This document shows, in pieces, positions 53,348 through 63,059 of a stretch of 64,000 bases of DNA. Position 1 is the first letter of the stretch, and every line of letters starts with the position of its first letter. The notes below the pieces were generated by a model. It was not told where the DNA came from, did no database searches, and saw nothing but the letters and a program-made list of their open reading frames with translations. The translations under genes and the position numbers were made by a program. Source of the stretch: JAFDVL01 sp963794955 (GTDB lineage Bacteria; Acidobacteriota; Blastocatellia; RBC074); assembly GCA_963794955.1 (NCBI GenBank), contig CAWCGF010000026.1, forward strand, positions 254,682 to 318,681. The letters are read 5' to 3'.

Positions 53348-53875
53348 TCAAAAGCCTTCCAGAATCGTCGTCAGCACGCTCTTCGCAAAATCGCGCGCCA
53401 GACGATTTACCGCCGTTCCTTCCTCGTTGAAGAAGTTGTTTGCATCGCCCGTGACTTCGTATTCGGTTTTGAAAATGTAATTCTGATTATCGAAGATCAC
53501 CTTATTCGTCGTCTGATCCTTGACTGTGAGGCCCGCAACGATTGTCACTTCAAACACGCGAGCGCGTCCGAAATCATCAAGCAACACGCCGCGATAATTG
53601 AACTGCTTGATCGTGCCCAGCATGACTGCATCCGCGCCTTCCGCTTTGGAGACGACTTGCAAAGCACGCTGTCGTCGTAAGACTTCGTCAATCATCGCCG
53701 CCGTAAAGCGCTGCTCGATCTTGTAACGCAAGCCTGGATTTTGAAACGGCGGAACCGCCAGCGTCTTGATATGTGGTGGTAACGCCTCGCCTTTACCCAC
53801 CGGCTTATAGCATTCCTTAAAGCCACAAACCAAACCGAGCAACAAGAATAACGTAAACTGCGATTTTTTTTTCAT
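53348..53875 (-). CDS. lptE: LPS-assembly protein LptE
   Basis: A protein of about 175 residues starting at the ATG at 53875 (MKKKSQFTLFLLLGLVCG) after GGGAG. The family core is LPPHIKTLAVPPFQNPGLRY, KIEQRFTAAMIDEVLRR, VSKAEGADAVMLGTIKQFNY and a C-terminal part ending AKSVLTTIL. LptE plugs the LptD barrel in the outer membrane. Its position next to holA and near leuS is typical. The lipobox is not standard: Cys17 and Cys22 are possible acylation sites (LVC and KEC). Five codons could be added upstream (from 53890). Confidence 0.82.
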   Translation of the reverse strand: MKKKSQFTLFLLLGLVCGFKECYKPVGKGEALPPHIKTLAVPPFQNPGLRYKIEQRFTAAMIDEVLRRQRALQVVSKAEGADAVMLGTIKQFNYRGVLLDDFGRARVFEVTIVAGLTVKDQTTNKVIFDNQNYIFKTEYEVTGDANNFFNEEGTAVNRLARDFAKSVLTTILEGF

Positions 53876-53891
53876 CACTGCTTCTCCCAAT

Positions 53892-55781
53892 CTATCGCGC
53901 GTTTACTTGCGAACCTAACCAGACGGCGCGCAATTTCTTCATCTCAGCCGTCATCTCTCGCTTGATAGTTTCAAAGGTGAGGACCTCGATTTGCGGGTCT
54001 TCCAGAAAGGTGACTTGTGCGCTTTTCTTCACACCCCGTTGCTCGAATTCAATGGCAACCGTATCGCCGGGGTTATGTTTTTCCAACACTGCCTGCACAT
54101 CCGCAACCATCTTTATGGCTTGCCCATCCAGCGCAAGGATTTTGTCGCCGCGATCCAGGCCGGCCTTGTACATTGCCCCCAGCCAATTTGTCGGAGCCGC
54201 GATCACTAAGTTCCCGCCCTGTTCACGCACGACCGCATCCAGCCAGATTTTGCCCGGACGCGCTTTGCGCAGTTGGTAGCCAGCTTGGGCGAGCAGGCTT
54301 TCGTAGTCCATAACTTCGCGGCCTTCGATATAGCGAGCAAAAAAATCATCCGCAAATGCCGTATTGCCTGTTAGTTTGGCGAGCGAAGTTTTCAAATCTG
54401 TAATTGTGTACGGCTTCGTTGGCGCGTAGTTTTTTTGATGCTTGCCGTACGATTGCCACAGCGCGCGCATATAATCGTCGAGCGTCTTACCGGGAAATTT
54501 GGTGCGCAAGGTCAGATCAAGCCCAAGCGCAACGGCATTGCCAAAAATATAATAGGAAAGGTAAAGGTTCTGACTATTAGTCGGAGCCGCGCCGACACCA
54601 CCATCTTCAAACACAGCGCGCTGGCTCATATCAAATGGCCCGTGCAAGCGGCGACCGGGCGTGTTGATGACAGCATTGATCGTGGAGCCAAGGCTGCGCC
54701 CAAAACCTGCATCATCACCACCGAAGCTTGCACGCTTCATAATCAAGTTGCCGTAGTATTGCGTGAACCCTTCCGCCAGCCACAATTCACCAGAGACATT
54801 CGCGTCTTCAAAATTGAATGGTTCGAGCGAACGCGGGCGCAACCGCTCGACGTTCCAGGCGTGAAAGAATTCGTGCGATACCGTGCCCAGATTGGCGCGC
54901 GGGTTACCCTTAATTGAGCGGGCACTGGTCAGACTGGTTGAGTTGCGATGTTCCATGCCATCGCCGCCGACTTGTGGGACGTAATTGGCAAGAAAGGTGT
55001 ACGTGCCGAAATCGAACTCTGGTGCTTCGCCAAACACAGCGATTTGCTCCGCCACAATCTTCCTCACCATTTCGGCGAAATCATCCACGTCGTTGTCGGA
55101 GCAAGTATCATTGATAGCCAGTCGCGTCGTGTAGGTTTTGCCATTCGATTGAATCGGCCATTCCCGCCATCGCAAATTACCGAGCATCGTCGGCGAGTCC
55201 ATGAAATATTGCAGATGCGGCGCAGTGAAAACTTCCGCCTCAGCCGTCGGCACAAGTTGCGTAGCGATTTTCCATTTCGTATCTGGCAACCGGAAGCGCA
55301 CCTGGATTGGCGCGTCCTCCATCCCGCGCGCCCACAGAAACGTCGCCGGAATGCTCAGATGCGCCATCGTGTTATCAATGCCCGTGTACGTCCCACTGCC
55401 CAAATCCCCAAATAACGTGTAGCGCACCCGCACTTTGCCGCGATGCCCACTGATATTCCACTGATGCGCATTCGGACGCGTAATAGCAAGTGGTGCATCT
55501 TTCTCATCCATAGCACGCACGTGATAGACGTTCTTAGCAAATTCGTGCGAGGCATAACGCCCCGGCGAAGAGCGACTCATCCGCATTTCCAGTGTTTTGT
55601 TGGCAGGTGCGTTATGCACCGTCACTACGATTTCGGCTTCATGATGCGCGGCATTTGGGAAGGAAATCTCATATTCGATTTTGCTTTGCGCGGCGACCGC
55701 CGCAGACAACAGCAAAAGAACAAGAGCAAGAACCTGCGCGTGCAGGAACAATGAAATGTGTGCGGGGCGAGATGGATTCAT
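53892..55781 (-). CDS. exported M61 family metallopeptidase with PDZ domain
   Basis: A 629-residue protein with a signal peptide (ending about SAAVAAQ). The zinc site is VSHEFFHAWNVERLRPRSL (HExxH) with the third ligand Glu in GELWLAEGFTQYYGNL, as in M61 glycyl-type aminopeptidases. The C-terminal ~100 residues are a PDZ-like domain (YKAGLDRGDKILALDGQAIK). N-terminal beta domain about residues 30-230. It is placed between leuS and lptE, sixteen bases before lptE, so it is probably co-transcribed with lptE. AGGAG precedes the ATG by ten bases. It may act on Gly- or Ala-rich peptides; substrate inferred. Confidence 0.92.
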   Translation of the reverse strand: MNPSRPAHISLFLHAQVLALVLLLLSAAVAAQSKIEYEISFPNAAHHEAEIVVTVHNAPANKTLEMRMSRSSPGRYASHEFAKNVYHVRAMDEKDAPLAITRPNAHQWNISGHRGKVRVRYTLFGDLGSGTYTGIDNTMAHLSIPATFLWARGMEDAPIQVRFRLPDTKWKIATQLVPTAEAEVFTAPHLQYFMDSPTMLGNLRWREWPIQSNGKTYTTRLAINDTCSDNDVDDFAEMVRKIVAEQIAVFGEAPEFDFGTYTFLANYVPQVGGDGMEHRNSTSLTSARSIKGNPRANLGTVSHEFFHAWNVERLRPRSLEPFNFEDANVSGELWLAEGFTQYYGNLIMKRASFGGDDAGFGRSLGSTINAVINTPGRRLHGPFDMSQRAVFEDGGVGAAPTNSQNLYLSYYIFGNAVALGLDLTLRTKFPGKTLDDYMRALWQSYGKHQKNYAPTKPYTITDLKTSLAKLTGNTAFADDFFARYIEGREVMDYESLLAQAGYQLRKARPGKIWLDAVVREQGGNLVIAAPTNWLGAMYKAGLDRGDKILALDGQAIKMVADVQAVLEKHNPGDTVAIEFEQRGVKKSAQVTFLEDPQIEVLTFETIKREMTAEMKKLRAVWLGSQVNAR

Positions 55782-55847
55782 AGTTTTGCTACTCCTGAAA
55801 AAAGTAACTGTAGCCTAGCGCAGAAAGCCGATTGCATGCAAAAGCGA

Positions 55848-55879
55848 AAAGCCCTGCCATTGTTATTTGGCAAGGCTTT
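55848..55879 (-). terminator. hairpin at the 3' end of leuS
   Basis: On the minus strand AAAGCCTTGCCA pairs with TGGCAGGGCTTT (one mismatch) around an eight-base loop, 28 bases after the leuS stop. The following TCGCTTTTGC is only mildly T-rich, so termination may be partial and read-through to the M61 gene is possible. Confidence 0.5.
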
Positions 55880-55907
55880 CGTGCGTCTTCGCTTGAGTGT
55901 ATCGCGG

Positions 55908-58519
55908 TTACTTCACCACGATATTCACCAATCGTTTCGGCACGACAATCGTTTTCACAATTTGGCGCTCACCGATTTTGGCTTTGATCTTTTCGTCGCT
56001 GAAGACAGTTTGCTGTAAAGCCTCGTCATCAATCTCTGCCGCAACCACTACCCGACCGGACATCTTGCCGTTGATCTGCACCGGGATTTCCAGTTCATCG
56101 GCCTTCGCTAATTCCGCATCAAAGGCAGGCCATGAACGTCATGACGACGAAATCCGTGTGGCCCAACGAAGCCCACAATTCTTCGGCGATGTGTGGCGTG
56201 AACGGAGCCAGCATTTTCACCAATGCTTCCAGCGCTTCTTGCAGCGCGAACATATCGCCTGCGTTGGATTCATCAATCTTCTTATCGAAGTCGTAAATCG
56301 CGTTCGTCAATTCCATCAAAGCAGCAACACCTGTATTGAAGTTCATCCGCTGCCCAATATCGTTGGAAATCCGCTGAATCGTCTGATGCGTTTTGCGCCG
56401 CAAAGCGCGCGCAGCATCTGAAACCTCTGACACCTGAAACCCGACACCTGACAACCTTCTCGTGCCACTTATGCACAATGCGCCAGACACGATTCAGGTA
56501 ACGTGACGCGCCTTCAACAGCGGAATCGTCCCACTCCAAATCCTTTTCCGGCGGCGCGGCGAATAGCATAAACAGCCGCACCGTGTCGGAGCCGAACGTA
56601 TTGATCATTTCATCAGGATCAATCGTGTTCTTCTTGGACTTCGACATTTTTTCGGTGCGCCCAATCCTGGCGTCGCGCCCACAGAACTTGCATTTGCCGT
56701 CCAGGACTTCGGTCGGATTCAGCCAATCGTGTTCTTCGCAACGCGCCGTTGCCAGACAAACCATGCCCTGCGTCAATAGGTTTTTGACTGGCTCAGCAAA
56801 TTCTATCAACCCCAAATCGCGCATGATCTTCGTCCACAGCCGCGTGTAAATCAGGTGCAATACGGCGTGTTCAATACCGCCGATGTATTGATCTACAGGC
56901 ATCCAATATGCAGCGACTTTGGGATCAAATGGCAGTTCGGTGTTGTGTGGGTCAATATAGCGAAAGTAATACCATGACGAATCTACGAAGGTATCCATCG
57001 TGTCGGTGTCGCGGCGTGCCGCCTCACCACAAGTTGGGCAATTCACGTGTACAAAACCCGCGTGTTCCGCCAAGGGTGCGCCTTGTGTGTTGAAGTTCAA
57101 ATCTTTCGGCAATTCGACGGGCAGTTGCTCTTCGGGGACGGGAACAATGCCGCACGTTGGGCAATGAATAAAGGGCAGTGGTGTTCCCCACGCACGTTGG
57201 CGCGACACGCCCCAATCGCGAATTTTAAAATTCGTCTGCGCCGTGCCAAAGCTGCCTTCTTCGGCTTTGGCTGTCATGGCGGCAATCGCCTCAGGGCTGG
57301 TTTTGCCAGACCATTCGCCAGAATTAATCAGGATGCAGGACTCACCTTTCGCGGTGAATGCTGCTTCGACTGGCGCTTCGATTGGCTCGGTGGATTCTGC
57401 ATTTTTGATGACTCGCACAATGGGCAAATCGTACTTTTTGCAGAATTCAAAATCGCGCTCGTCGTGCGCAGGCACAGCCATAATCGCGCCCGTGCCATAA
57501 CCCGTCAGCACAAAATTCGCCGTCCAGATCGGCAGCTTCGCGCCATTGAATGGATTGATCGCGTGCAAGCCAGTCTCAACGCCTTCCTTCTCTGTACCTT
57601 CCGCAATCCGGTCTTCTTTGGAAATTGCGCGCTGCTTCTCGACAAAAGCTGTCAGTTCATCGCTTGCTTTGCCAGAGGTAATCAATTCCTCCACCAACGC
57701 ATGTTCCGGCGCGACGATCATGCAGCTTGCGCCGTAAATCGTATCAATACGCGTCGTGAAGATGCGGATTGCAACCGTCTCACAACCTGTCTCAATCGTG
57801 TTATCAATCGCAAAGTCCACTTCTGCGCCCTTGCTCCGCCCAATCCAATTGCGTTGCATGGTCAGCACGCGTTCGGGCCAGCCGCCTTCCAGCGTGTCCA
57901 AATCGTCCAGCAATTGATCGGCATAATTCGTTACGCGGATAAACCATTGCTCCAGTTCGCGCAGTTCCACCGGCGTGTCTTCGTGCCGCCAACAGAAGCC
58001 GCCTTCGGCCTGTTCATTCGCCAGCGACGTGTTGCATTTCACACACCAGTTGACCGTTGCATTCTTGCGATACAGCAAGCCTGCCTTCCACATTTGAATA
58101 AAAAACCACTGGTTCCAGCGATAGTATTCGGGTGTACACGAAGCAATCTCACGCCGCCAATCGTAGCTGAAGCCGACGCGCTGCAATTGCGCCCGCATCG
58201 CGTTGATGTTCTCAAATGTCCACGTATCAGGCCGCGCATTGTTCTTGATCGCTGCGTTTTCCGCTGGCATCCCAAACGCGTCCCAGCCCATCGGACGCAG
58301 CACGTTATAGCCCGTCATCCGCTTGTACGCCGCCAGCGCATCGCCGATGGAATAGTTGCGCACGTGTCCCATGTGAATGCGACCGGACGGATAGGGCAGC
58401 ATTTCCAGACAATAAAAATGCGGGCGTGACTCGTCTACGTCCGCCTCAAATACTTTTGCGTCAGCCCAGCGTTGTTGCTGGCGTTCTTCAATTTCTGTCG
58501 GAAAATATTTTTCATTCAT
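55908..58519 (-). CDS. leuS: leucine-tRNA ligase, two one-base frameshifts
   Basis: Class I leucyl-tRNA synthetase. HIGH-type motif in PYPSGRIHMGHVRN, zinc modules HCPTCG and NCPTCGE, editing domain (TGYGTGAIMAVPAHDERDFEF), and KMSKS in EKMSKSKKNTIDPDEM. After GASRYLNRVWRIVHKWHEK the frame shifts by one base somewhere in 56420..56475; the next frame gives ARALRRKTHQTIQRISNDIG to FVVMT. A second one-base insertion at 56135/56136 is needed to read SWPAFDAELAKADELEIPVQ and the normal end INGKMSGRVVV ... LVNIVVK, stop at 55908. Total 2612 bases leaves two extra bases, giving 870 codons. Since the gene is essential, sequence error is likeliest. The linker at the first break is built of a repeated sequence (see 56418..56453). 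Confidence 0.93.
56418..56453. repeat. imperfect tandem CTGAAACC/TGACACCTGAAAC repeat within leuS
   Basis: The stretch reads CTGAAACCTCTGACACCTGA and continues AACCCGACACCTGAC: alternating CTGAAAC and ACACCTG words. It encodes the variable linker between the catalytic core and the anticodon-binding domain, where leucyl-tRNA synthetases differ in length. It looks like a mobile short noncoding repeat captured in the gene. Confidence 0.6.
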
Positions 58520-58924
58520 GACAATTCCTTATGATAGCTCTCAAGCCTTACCCTGGTTCAGTTGTAAAAGTCCTCGCGGGACTGAGCCGAAGCGAGAGAA
58601 GATAACAAAATCAGTTACAGAAGAGAATGGATTTGATGTCGGAAGGCGCAGCGCAACGAAAATGAATTGCGCTGCTAGGTAAGAGAGAGCGAAAGCAAAG
58701 ACGCCGTGTTCTGGCGATTCATACGAGTTATTGTTTGGGCGGTGATATTCATTGTTCTTTACCTCGACGCCAGATTGTACACAGGCAGGTGCAATCGCTC
58801 AAGCAGAAATTCAAGAGCAAGCCAGCGCCAAGATTGAGCAAGATTGCGCAAGACAACTTCAGCATTGTGTCGTTACACTCCTTCATCTCATTAACTTTCG
58901 CAATCAATCAAAGGAGATTTTACG
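58520..58924. other. 405-base gap between divergent leuS and ino1 genes
   Basis: The stretch holds promoters for two divergent genes. A weak short hairpin TCCTCGCGGGACTGAGCCGA is seen near 58570. I see no T-box leader features, tRNA or protein-coding frame. Confidence 0.5.
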
Positions 58925-60241
58925 ATGATCGAAAAAGGCGCGGAAATCGCTCCGGCAACAGGCAAACTCGGTGTGTTATGCGTCGGGATGGGCGCAGTCA
59001 CCACCACTTTTATCGCAGGCGTCGAAGCCATCAAAAAAGGCTTGGCGAAACCGATTGGCTCGCTCACGCAAATGGCGACAATTCGTTTGGGCAAGCGCAC
59101 GGACGGGCGTTCGCCGCTCATTAAGGACTTCGTGCCGCTCGCGGGTTTAGAGGACATCGTGTTCGGGACGTGGGACATTTTTGTAGACAACGCGTACGAA
59201 GCCGCGATGCACGCGGGCGTGCTCGAAAAAGAATTACTCGTCCAACTGAAACCACAGCTTTCCAAAATCAAGCCGATGGCGGCTGTCTTTGATCAAACCT
59301 ATGTCAAACGCTTGCACGGCACGCACGTCAAGACGGGCGAAACGAAAATGGATTTGGCAAATCAGTTGATGCAGGACATCGCCGATTTCAAAAAGAAAAA
59401 CAAATGCGCGCGCCTCGTGATGGTGTGGTGCGGCTCGACTGAAGTTTTCATCAAAGAGCAACCGGTGCATAAAACGTTGGCGAGCTTTGAAAAGGCCATG
59501 CTGGCAAATCACAAGGCGATTGCGCCTTCGATGATATATGCCTACGCCGCGCTGAAATCCGGCGTGCCGTTTGCGAATGGCGCACCGAACCTGACGGTAG
59601 ATATTCCGGCCCTGCTCGAACTAGCCAATAAAAATGCGGTTCCGCTGTGCGGCAAGGATTTCAAGACCGGGCAAACGTGGATGAAAACGATGCTTGCGCC
59701 TGGATTAAAGGCACGCATGCTCGGGCTGCACGGCTGGTACTCAACCAACATTCTCGGCAACCGTGATGGTGAAGTTTTGGATGATCCCGGTTCGTTCAAA
59801 ACCAAAGAAGAATCGAAGCTCTCCGTCCTTGAATACATTTTGCAGCCGCAGGTGTATCCCGAACTCTACGACAATTTTTCGCATCTGGTGCGGATCAACT
59901 ATTACCCCCCGCGCGGCGACAACAAAGAAGGCTGGGACAACATTGATATTTTCGGCTGGCTCGGCTACCCGATGCAGATCAAGATTGATTTCCTGTGCCG
60001 CGATTCGATTCTGGCCGCGCCGCTCGTGCTGGACCTGGCGTTGTTTATGGATTTGGCGCAACGCACCGGTATGAAGGGAATTCAGGAATGGTTGTCGTTT
60101 TATTTCAAATCGCCGATGTGCGCGCCGAAGCTTTATCCTGAACACGATTTATTTATTCAGTTGATGAAGCTCAAGAACACGCTGCGTCATTTGCGCGGTG
60201 AAGAACTGATTACGCATTTGGGATTGGAGTATTACGACTGA
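58925..60241 (+). CDS. inositol-3-phosphate synthase
   Basis: A 438-residue myo-inositol-1-phosphate synthase, which converts glucose 6-phosphate to inositol 3-phosphate using NAD. The NAD loop is LCVGMGAVTTTFIAG near the N-terminus; the conserved core has FAGxxx-type GKDFKTGQTWMKTMLAPGLK, the signature NILGNRDGEVLDDPGSFKTKEESK cut short here for length, and RINYYPPRGDNKEGWDNIDI. AAAGGAG lies eight bases before the ATG. Length is normal. Inositol would serve phosphoinositide-type lipids or protective solutes. It is single and divergent from leuS. Confidence 0.93.
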   Translation: MIEKGAEIAPATGKLGVLCVGMGAVTTTFIAGVEAIKKGLAKPIGSLTQMATIRLGKRTDGRSPLIKDFVPLAGLEDIVFGTWDIFVDNAYEAAMHAGVLEKELLVQLKPQLSKIKPMAAVFDQTYVKRLHGTHVKTGETKMDLANQLMQDIADFKKKNKCARLVMVWCGSTEVFIKEQPVHKTLASFEKAMLANHKAIAPSMIYAYAALKSGVPFANGAPNLTVDIPALLELANKNAVPLCGKDFKTGQTWMKTMLAPGLKARMLGLHGWYSTNILGNRDGEVLDDPGSFKTKEESKLSVLEYILQPQVYPELYDNFSHLVRINYYPPRGDNKEGWDNIDIFGWLGYPMQIKIDFLCRDSILAAPLVLDLALFMDLAQRTGMKGIQEWLSFYFKSPMCAPKLYPEHDLFIQLMKLKNTLRHLRGEELITHLGLEYYD

Positions 60242-60290
60242 TGCGGAGGTTCTGAGTCCCTAGGCGCTGTTGGTTTTGGGCAGTATTCAA

Positions 60291-62891
60291 CTACCGAAAC
60301 AGATCGCTAATGTCCATTGAAAATACAAAAGCCCCACGTCCCTCTCCAGGCCGACGGTTCGCATTCCAGGAGTACGCAGCGGTGATGTTGAAGGTCACCA
60401 AGCTGAATTTTACACCGCCTCCAATTCCATAGCGGAGTCCTCGATAGATTGGAGACGTCTGTGGGCCAAGACGAGCTACATCGAGCATGACAACAGGGCT
60501 GATAGCCACCAGATTCATTTCGCGGAAGATCACATCGAACACATGACCGGTGTAATCTACGGCTTCGGCGGATTGAAGTTGCGGGCGGGTTCGCGGGATT
60601 TTCATGTATGCCCGTTTGATCTCTTGCTGTAACTTAGCCAATTTGTTGCTTTCCTCAGTAAGCGTTTTTTGGCTCTGATCTAGTCCGGCCAAGAGAGGCT
60701 TCAGGTCATTGATGCTCTTAATGACGCCGGTCAACCTGGCAACCGCGACTTCAAATCCTTCCGCCAGCAGACTCAGCCCCTTCACCGCATTTGTCGTGTC
60801 GCTGTTGGTGGACAGCTTAGCGTCATTAAGAGCTTCTGTAACGAAACCTTGTGCCAGTTTTATGCGCAGGCGCAGTTCCTTGCGCCGGTCATCAGACGTT
60901 TCAGGATTGATTTCCAGCGCTAGGCGATTCAGTTCGCCTTCAATATTATTGAGGCGTTGAGTGACCTCCGCCACCGGTTGCTGTGCGTCCTTCAAATCTT
61001 CCGGCTTGATAACCAGCAGATTTCTGATCGCTTGATACTGCTCGCCAGCCCGCATCTTGCTTGTGCGCAAGTCAGTTGCGAGTTGTCGAAGGTGATTCTT
61101 TTGCGCCTCTAGTTCCGGGGTCGTGAGTTGCAGTAATAGCTCTTCCACCGCCACGACACAAGCCCCAGCGGCGGCGGGCGTCTCACTGTCAAAATCCCGA
61201 ACTAGAGTGATGATCGGATCAAGGTCTTTGTTTTTAGATTTGCGAAATTCAGCGATGGGAGCCAGCGCGTCGTCCGTCAGACTGTCCGCCTCACTCCGCA
61301 AATCCGAGACATCCCCAGTCAAGGCCAGCATTTTGGGTGTATTGAGCGCGGCTTTGATTGCACCCAGCTTCTCGCCGAGCTTTTCAACTTCCAGCGCCAA
61401 ATCCCGAAAGCCATCCGTTTCGCTCAGCAGGCTGAGTTCAAGCGCACCACGCTGAGTCTCAAGCGCACCGCGAAGCTGAATCTTCAGGTCGGTGTAAAGC
61501 GCGGGGTCGTGGAGCAACTCTTTGGGAACTAAGGTGCGGTTCCAGATAGTCTGTGATGCCGTCAGATTCAGCGAAAAAAAGTTCTTCCCTCCCAGTGGCC
61601 CGAGCAGGCCGATGCGGTTCAGTCGGTTTTGCGGGAAGCTACGCAGAAAAACGTCGCTGTTAATCTGCCAATCGTCTCCTTGCAGGAAGTTGCGACGCGT
61701 ATTGCCACCATAGAACCGCTCAGCAAGGGGAATCCGCCCAGAAGACGAGTTGATCACCCCCGCAGAAAACTGTGTATCAAGCTGTAGCGGCAGATGATCG
61801 CGGGGGAGGAAACGCACGCTGTAAGCGGCATCGAACACTTGCTTCACATAATCTACCTTCACCTCTTTCCCGGCTTGACCGAGTTGCAATCCATAGGAAG
61901 CCTTCAACGACTGCCGCCCGAATTTCGTCGTTCCACCCACGTACATCTTCAGCGCTCCATAACTCGTGCGCAGCAGATTGGTTGCTATAGCGGCAGGTTC
62001 GGATAGGTCGGTTTGCAGGTGACCACCTTCCAACGAACTGCCAAATCGCAGTACTAGATTATGCCAACTTAATGGTTTGGTCGAAGCAAAGGCCTGCGCC
62101 AACAAGGCCCCACCCTTATGACGAATGGTGTCTGCGGGAAGATCGAAATACCGATAGCCCAGCCGCCCTTCGACGTGATCCATCACCCCTGCTTTGAACT
62201 TGTGATCGCCAATTAGCCCAAGCTGAACAGTGGCGCTGGAGCTAGACCCGGAAACCTCAACATCCGCTCGCTTGAGTGGCCCCAACGGAGTATTAATCGA
62301 AAGCCGTGCGCCGCCAAAGATGCCCCGGGAACGGTTATAGCCGACAAACGGAGCGGGCAGGAATTTGCTTGTTGTGGTCAGCGCCTGTGGCAGCAACGCG
62401 CGTGAGATTTTCTCCGGTTGGGCCTCGAAGGCGCGCGAAAGAAAACTGAGGTAATCACTGGTGTAAACGCGATAGCTGACATCGAGAGTCCGAGCATTAT
62501 CATCGCACCCGCGTAGTTCGGCGACGGGATATGCCACCCTGAATCTTTCCCCTGGTCGGAGTGAGCCGAACAGTTGCGCCAAGCGAAAAGCGGTCTGGGC
62601 ATAGTCGTTATTGCTGAAAGGCTGCCCTTCCTTCAACGGCAGTTCTAACTTAGTCGCAGCGAGATACGTTTGTAGTCTGGATTCCAGTCCAAAGAGAAAA
62701 CCCAATGGCAGATGGCCGCTGAGCGGCGTTTCAATGATGATCTTTTTGACTGTATATCCCTGTTGGGTGTAAAAACCGCCATCGTTTTTACATACGCCTG
62801 TCTGCTGGGCTAACACAGGCAGACAGGCCACCAGCAGCGCCAACAGTCCGCTCAACAGCCAGTAGGCCAGACGATTGGCCAATGAAGGCAT
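60291..62891 (-). CDS. Omp85-like outer membrane barrel with helical insert
   Basis: An 866-residue exported protein (signal peptide to about residue 28, VLA-QQ). Residues 35-160 look like one or two POTRA-like domains (YTVKKIIIETPLSGHL). From ~185 there are alternating strands typical of an outer-membrane barrel, with SGRIPLAERFYGGNTRRNFL matching the conserved Omp85/ShlB barrel segment, and a C-terminal strand ending FVFSMDISDLFR with a terminal aromatic-type signature. Between residues ~485 and ~770 lies a long helical, charged region (LEVEKLGEKLGAIKAALN ... ESNKLAKLQQEIKRAYMK), a large insert in the barrel. AAGGAG precedes the ATG. The Omp85 call rests on one conserved segment and overall layout. 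Confidence 0.7.
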   Translation of the reverse strand: MPSLANRLAYWLLSGLLALLVACLPVLAQQTGVCKNDGGFYTQQGYTVKKIIIETPLSGHLPLGFLFGLESRLQTYLAATKLELPLKEGQPFSNNDYAQTAFRLAQLFGSLRPGERFRVAYPVAELRGCDDNARTLDVSYRVYTSDYLSFLSRAFEAQPEKISRALLPQALTTTSKFLPAPFVGYNRSRGIFGGARLSINTPLGPLKRADVEVSGSSSSATVQLGLIGDHKFKAGVMDHVEGRLGYRYFDLPADTIRHKGGALLAQAFASTKPLSWHNLVLRFGSSLEGGHLQTDLSEPAAIATNLLRTSYGALKMYVGGTTKFGRQSLKASYGLQLGQAGKEVKVDYVKQVFDAAYSVRFLPRDHLPLQLDTQFSAGVINSSSGRIPLAERFYGGNTRRNFLQGDDWQINSDVFLRSFPQNRLNRIGLLGPLGGKNFFSLNLTASQTIWNRTLVPKELLHDPALYTDLKIQLRGALETQRGALELSLLSETDGFRDLALEVEKLGEKLGAIKAALNTPKMLALTGDVSDLRSEADSLTDDALAPIAEFRKSKNKDLDPIITLVRDFDSETPAAAGACVVAVEELLLQLTTPELEAQKNHLRQLATDLRTSKMRAGEQYQAIRNLLVIKPEDLKDAQQPVAEVTQRLNNIEGELNRLALEINPETSDDRRKELRLRIKLAQGFVTEALNDAKLSTNSDTTNAVKGLSLLAEGFEVAVARLTGVIKSINDLKPLLAGLDQSQKTLTEESNKLAKLQQEIKRAYMKIPRTRPQLQSAEAVDYTGHVFDVIFREMNLVAISPVVMLDVARLGPQTSPIYRGLRYGIGGGVKFSLVTFNITAAYSWNANRRPGEGRGAFVFSMDISDLFR

Positions 62892-62908
62892 GTCTTTCTC
62901 CTTCGCAA

Positions 62909-62983
62909 ATGTACGATAGGCGACGCGCCTGTCGAAGATTGATCAGTGTTCCGGGCGGCGAAGGCAAGCTGCCTGTCGTACAT
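62909..62983. repeat. imperfect inverted repeat upstream of the barrel gene
   Basis: ATGTACGATAGGC (62909..62921) and GCCTGTCGTACAT (62971..62983) are inverse at 12 of 13 positions. Inner words GGCGACGCGCC and GGGCGGCGAAGGCAAGC also partly pair. It lies 18 bases upstream of the barrel-gene ATG on the minus strand. Confidence 0.6.
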
Positions 62984-63059
62984 CAGGCGTCCATGTCCCG
63001 CAACGGCCACGGGGAGTAGTCCAACTTGCGTCGGCGGGTAAGGCCAAGAAGCAACCAGG

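Noticed and set aside
55908..58519. Interpreting the leuS breaks as a pseudogene or programmed frameshift
   Set aside because: Two separate one-base insertions in an essential gene, with similar insertions elsewhere, fit sequence error better; I saw no slippery heptamer at the second break.
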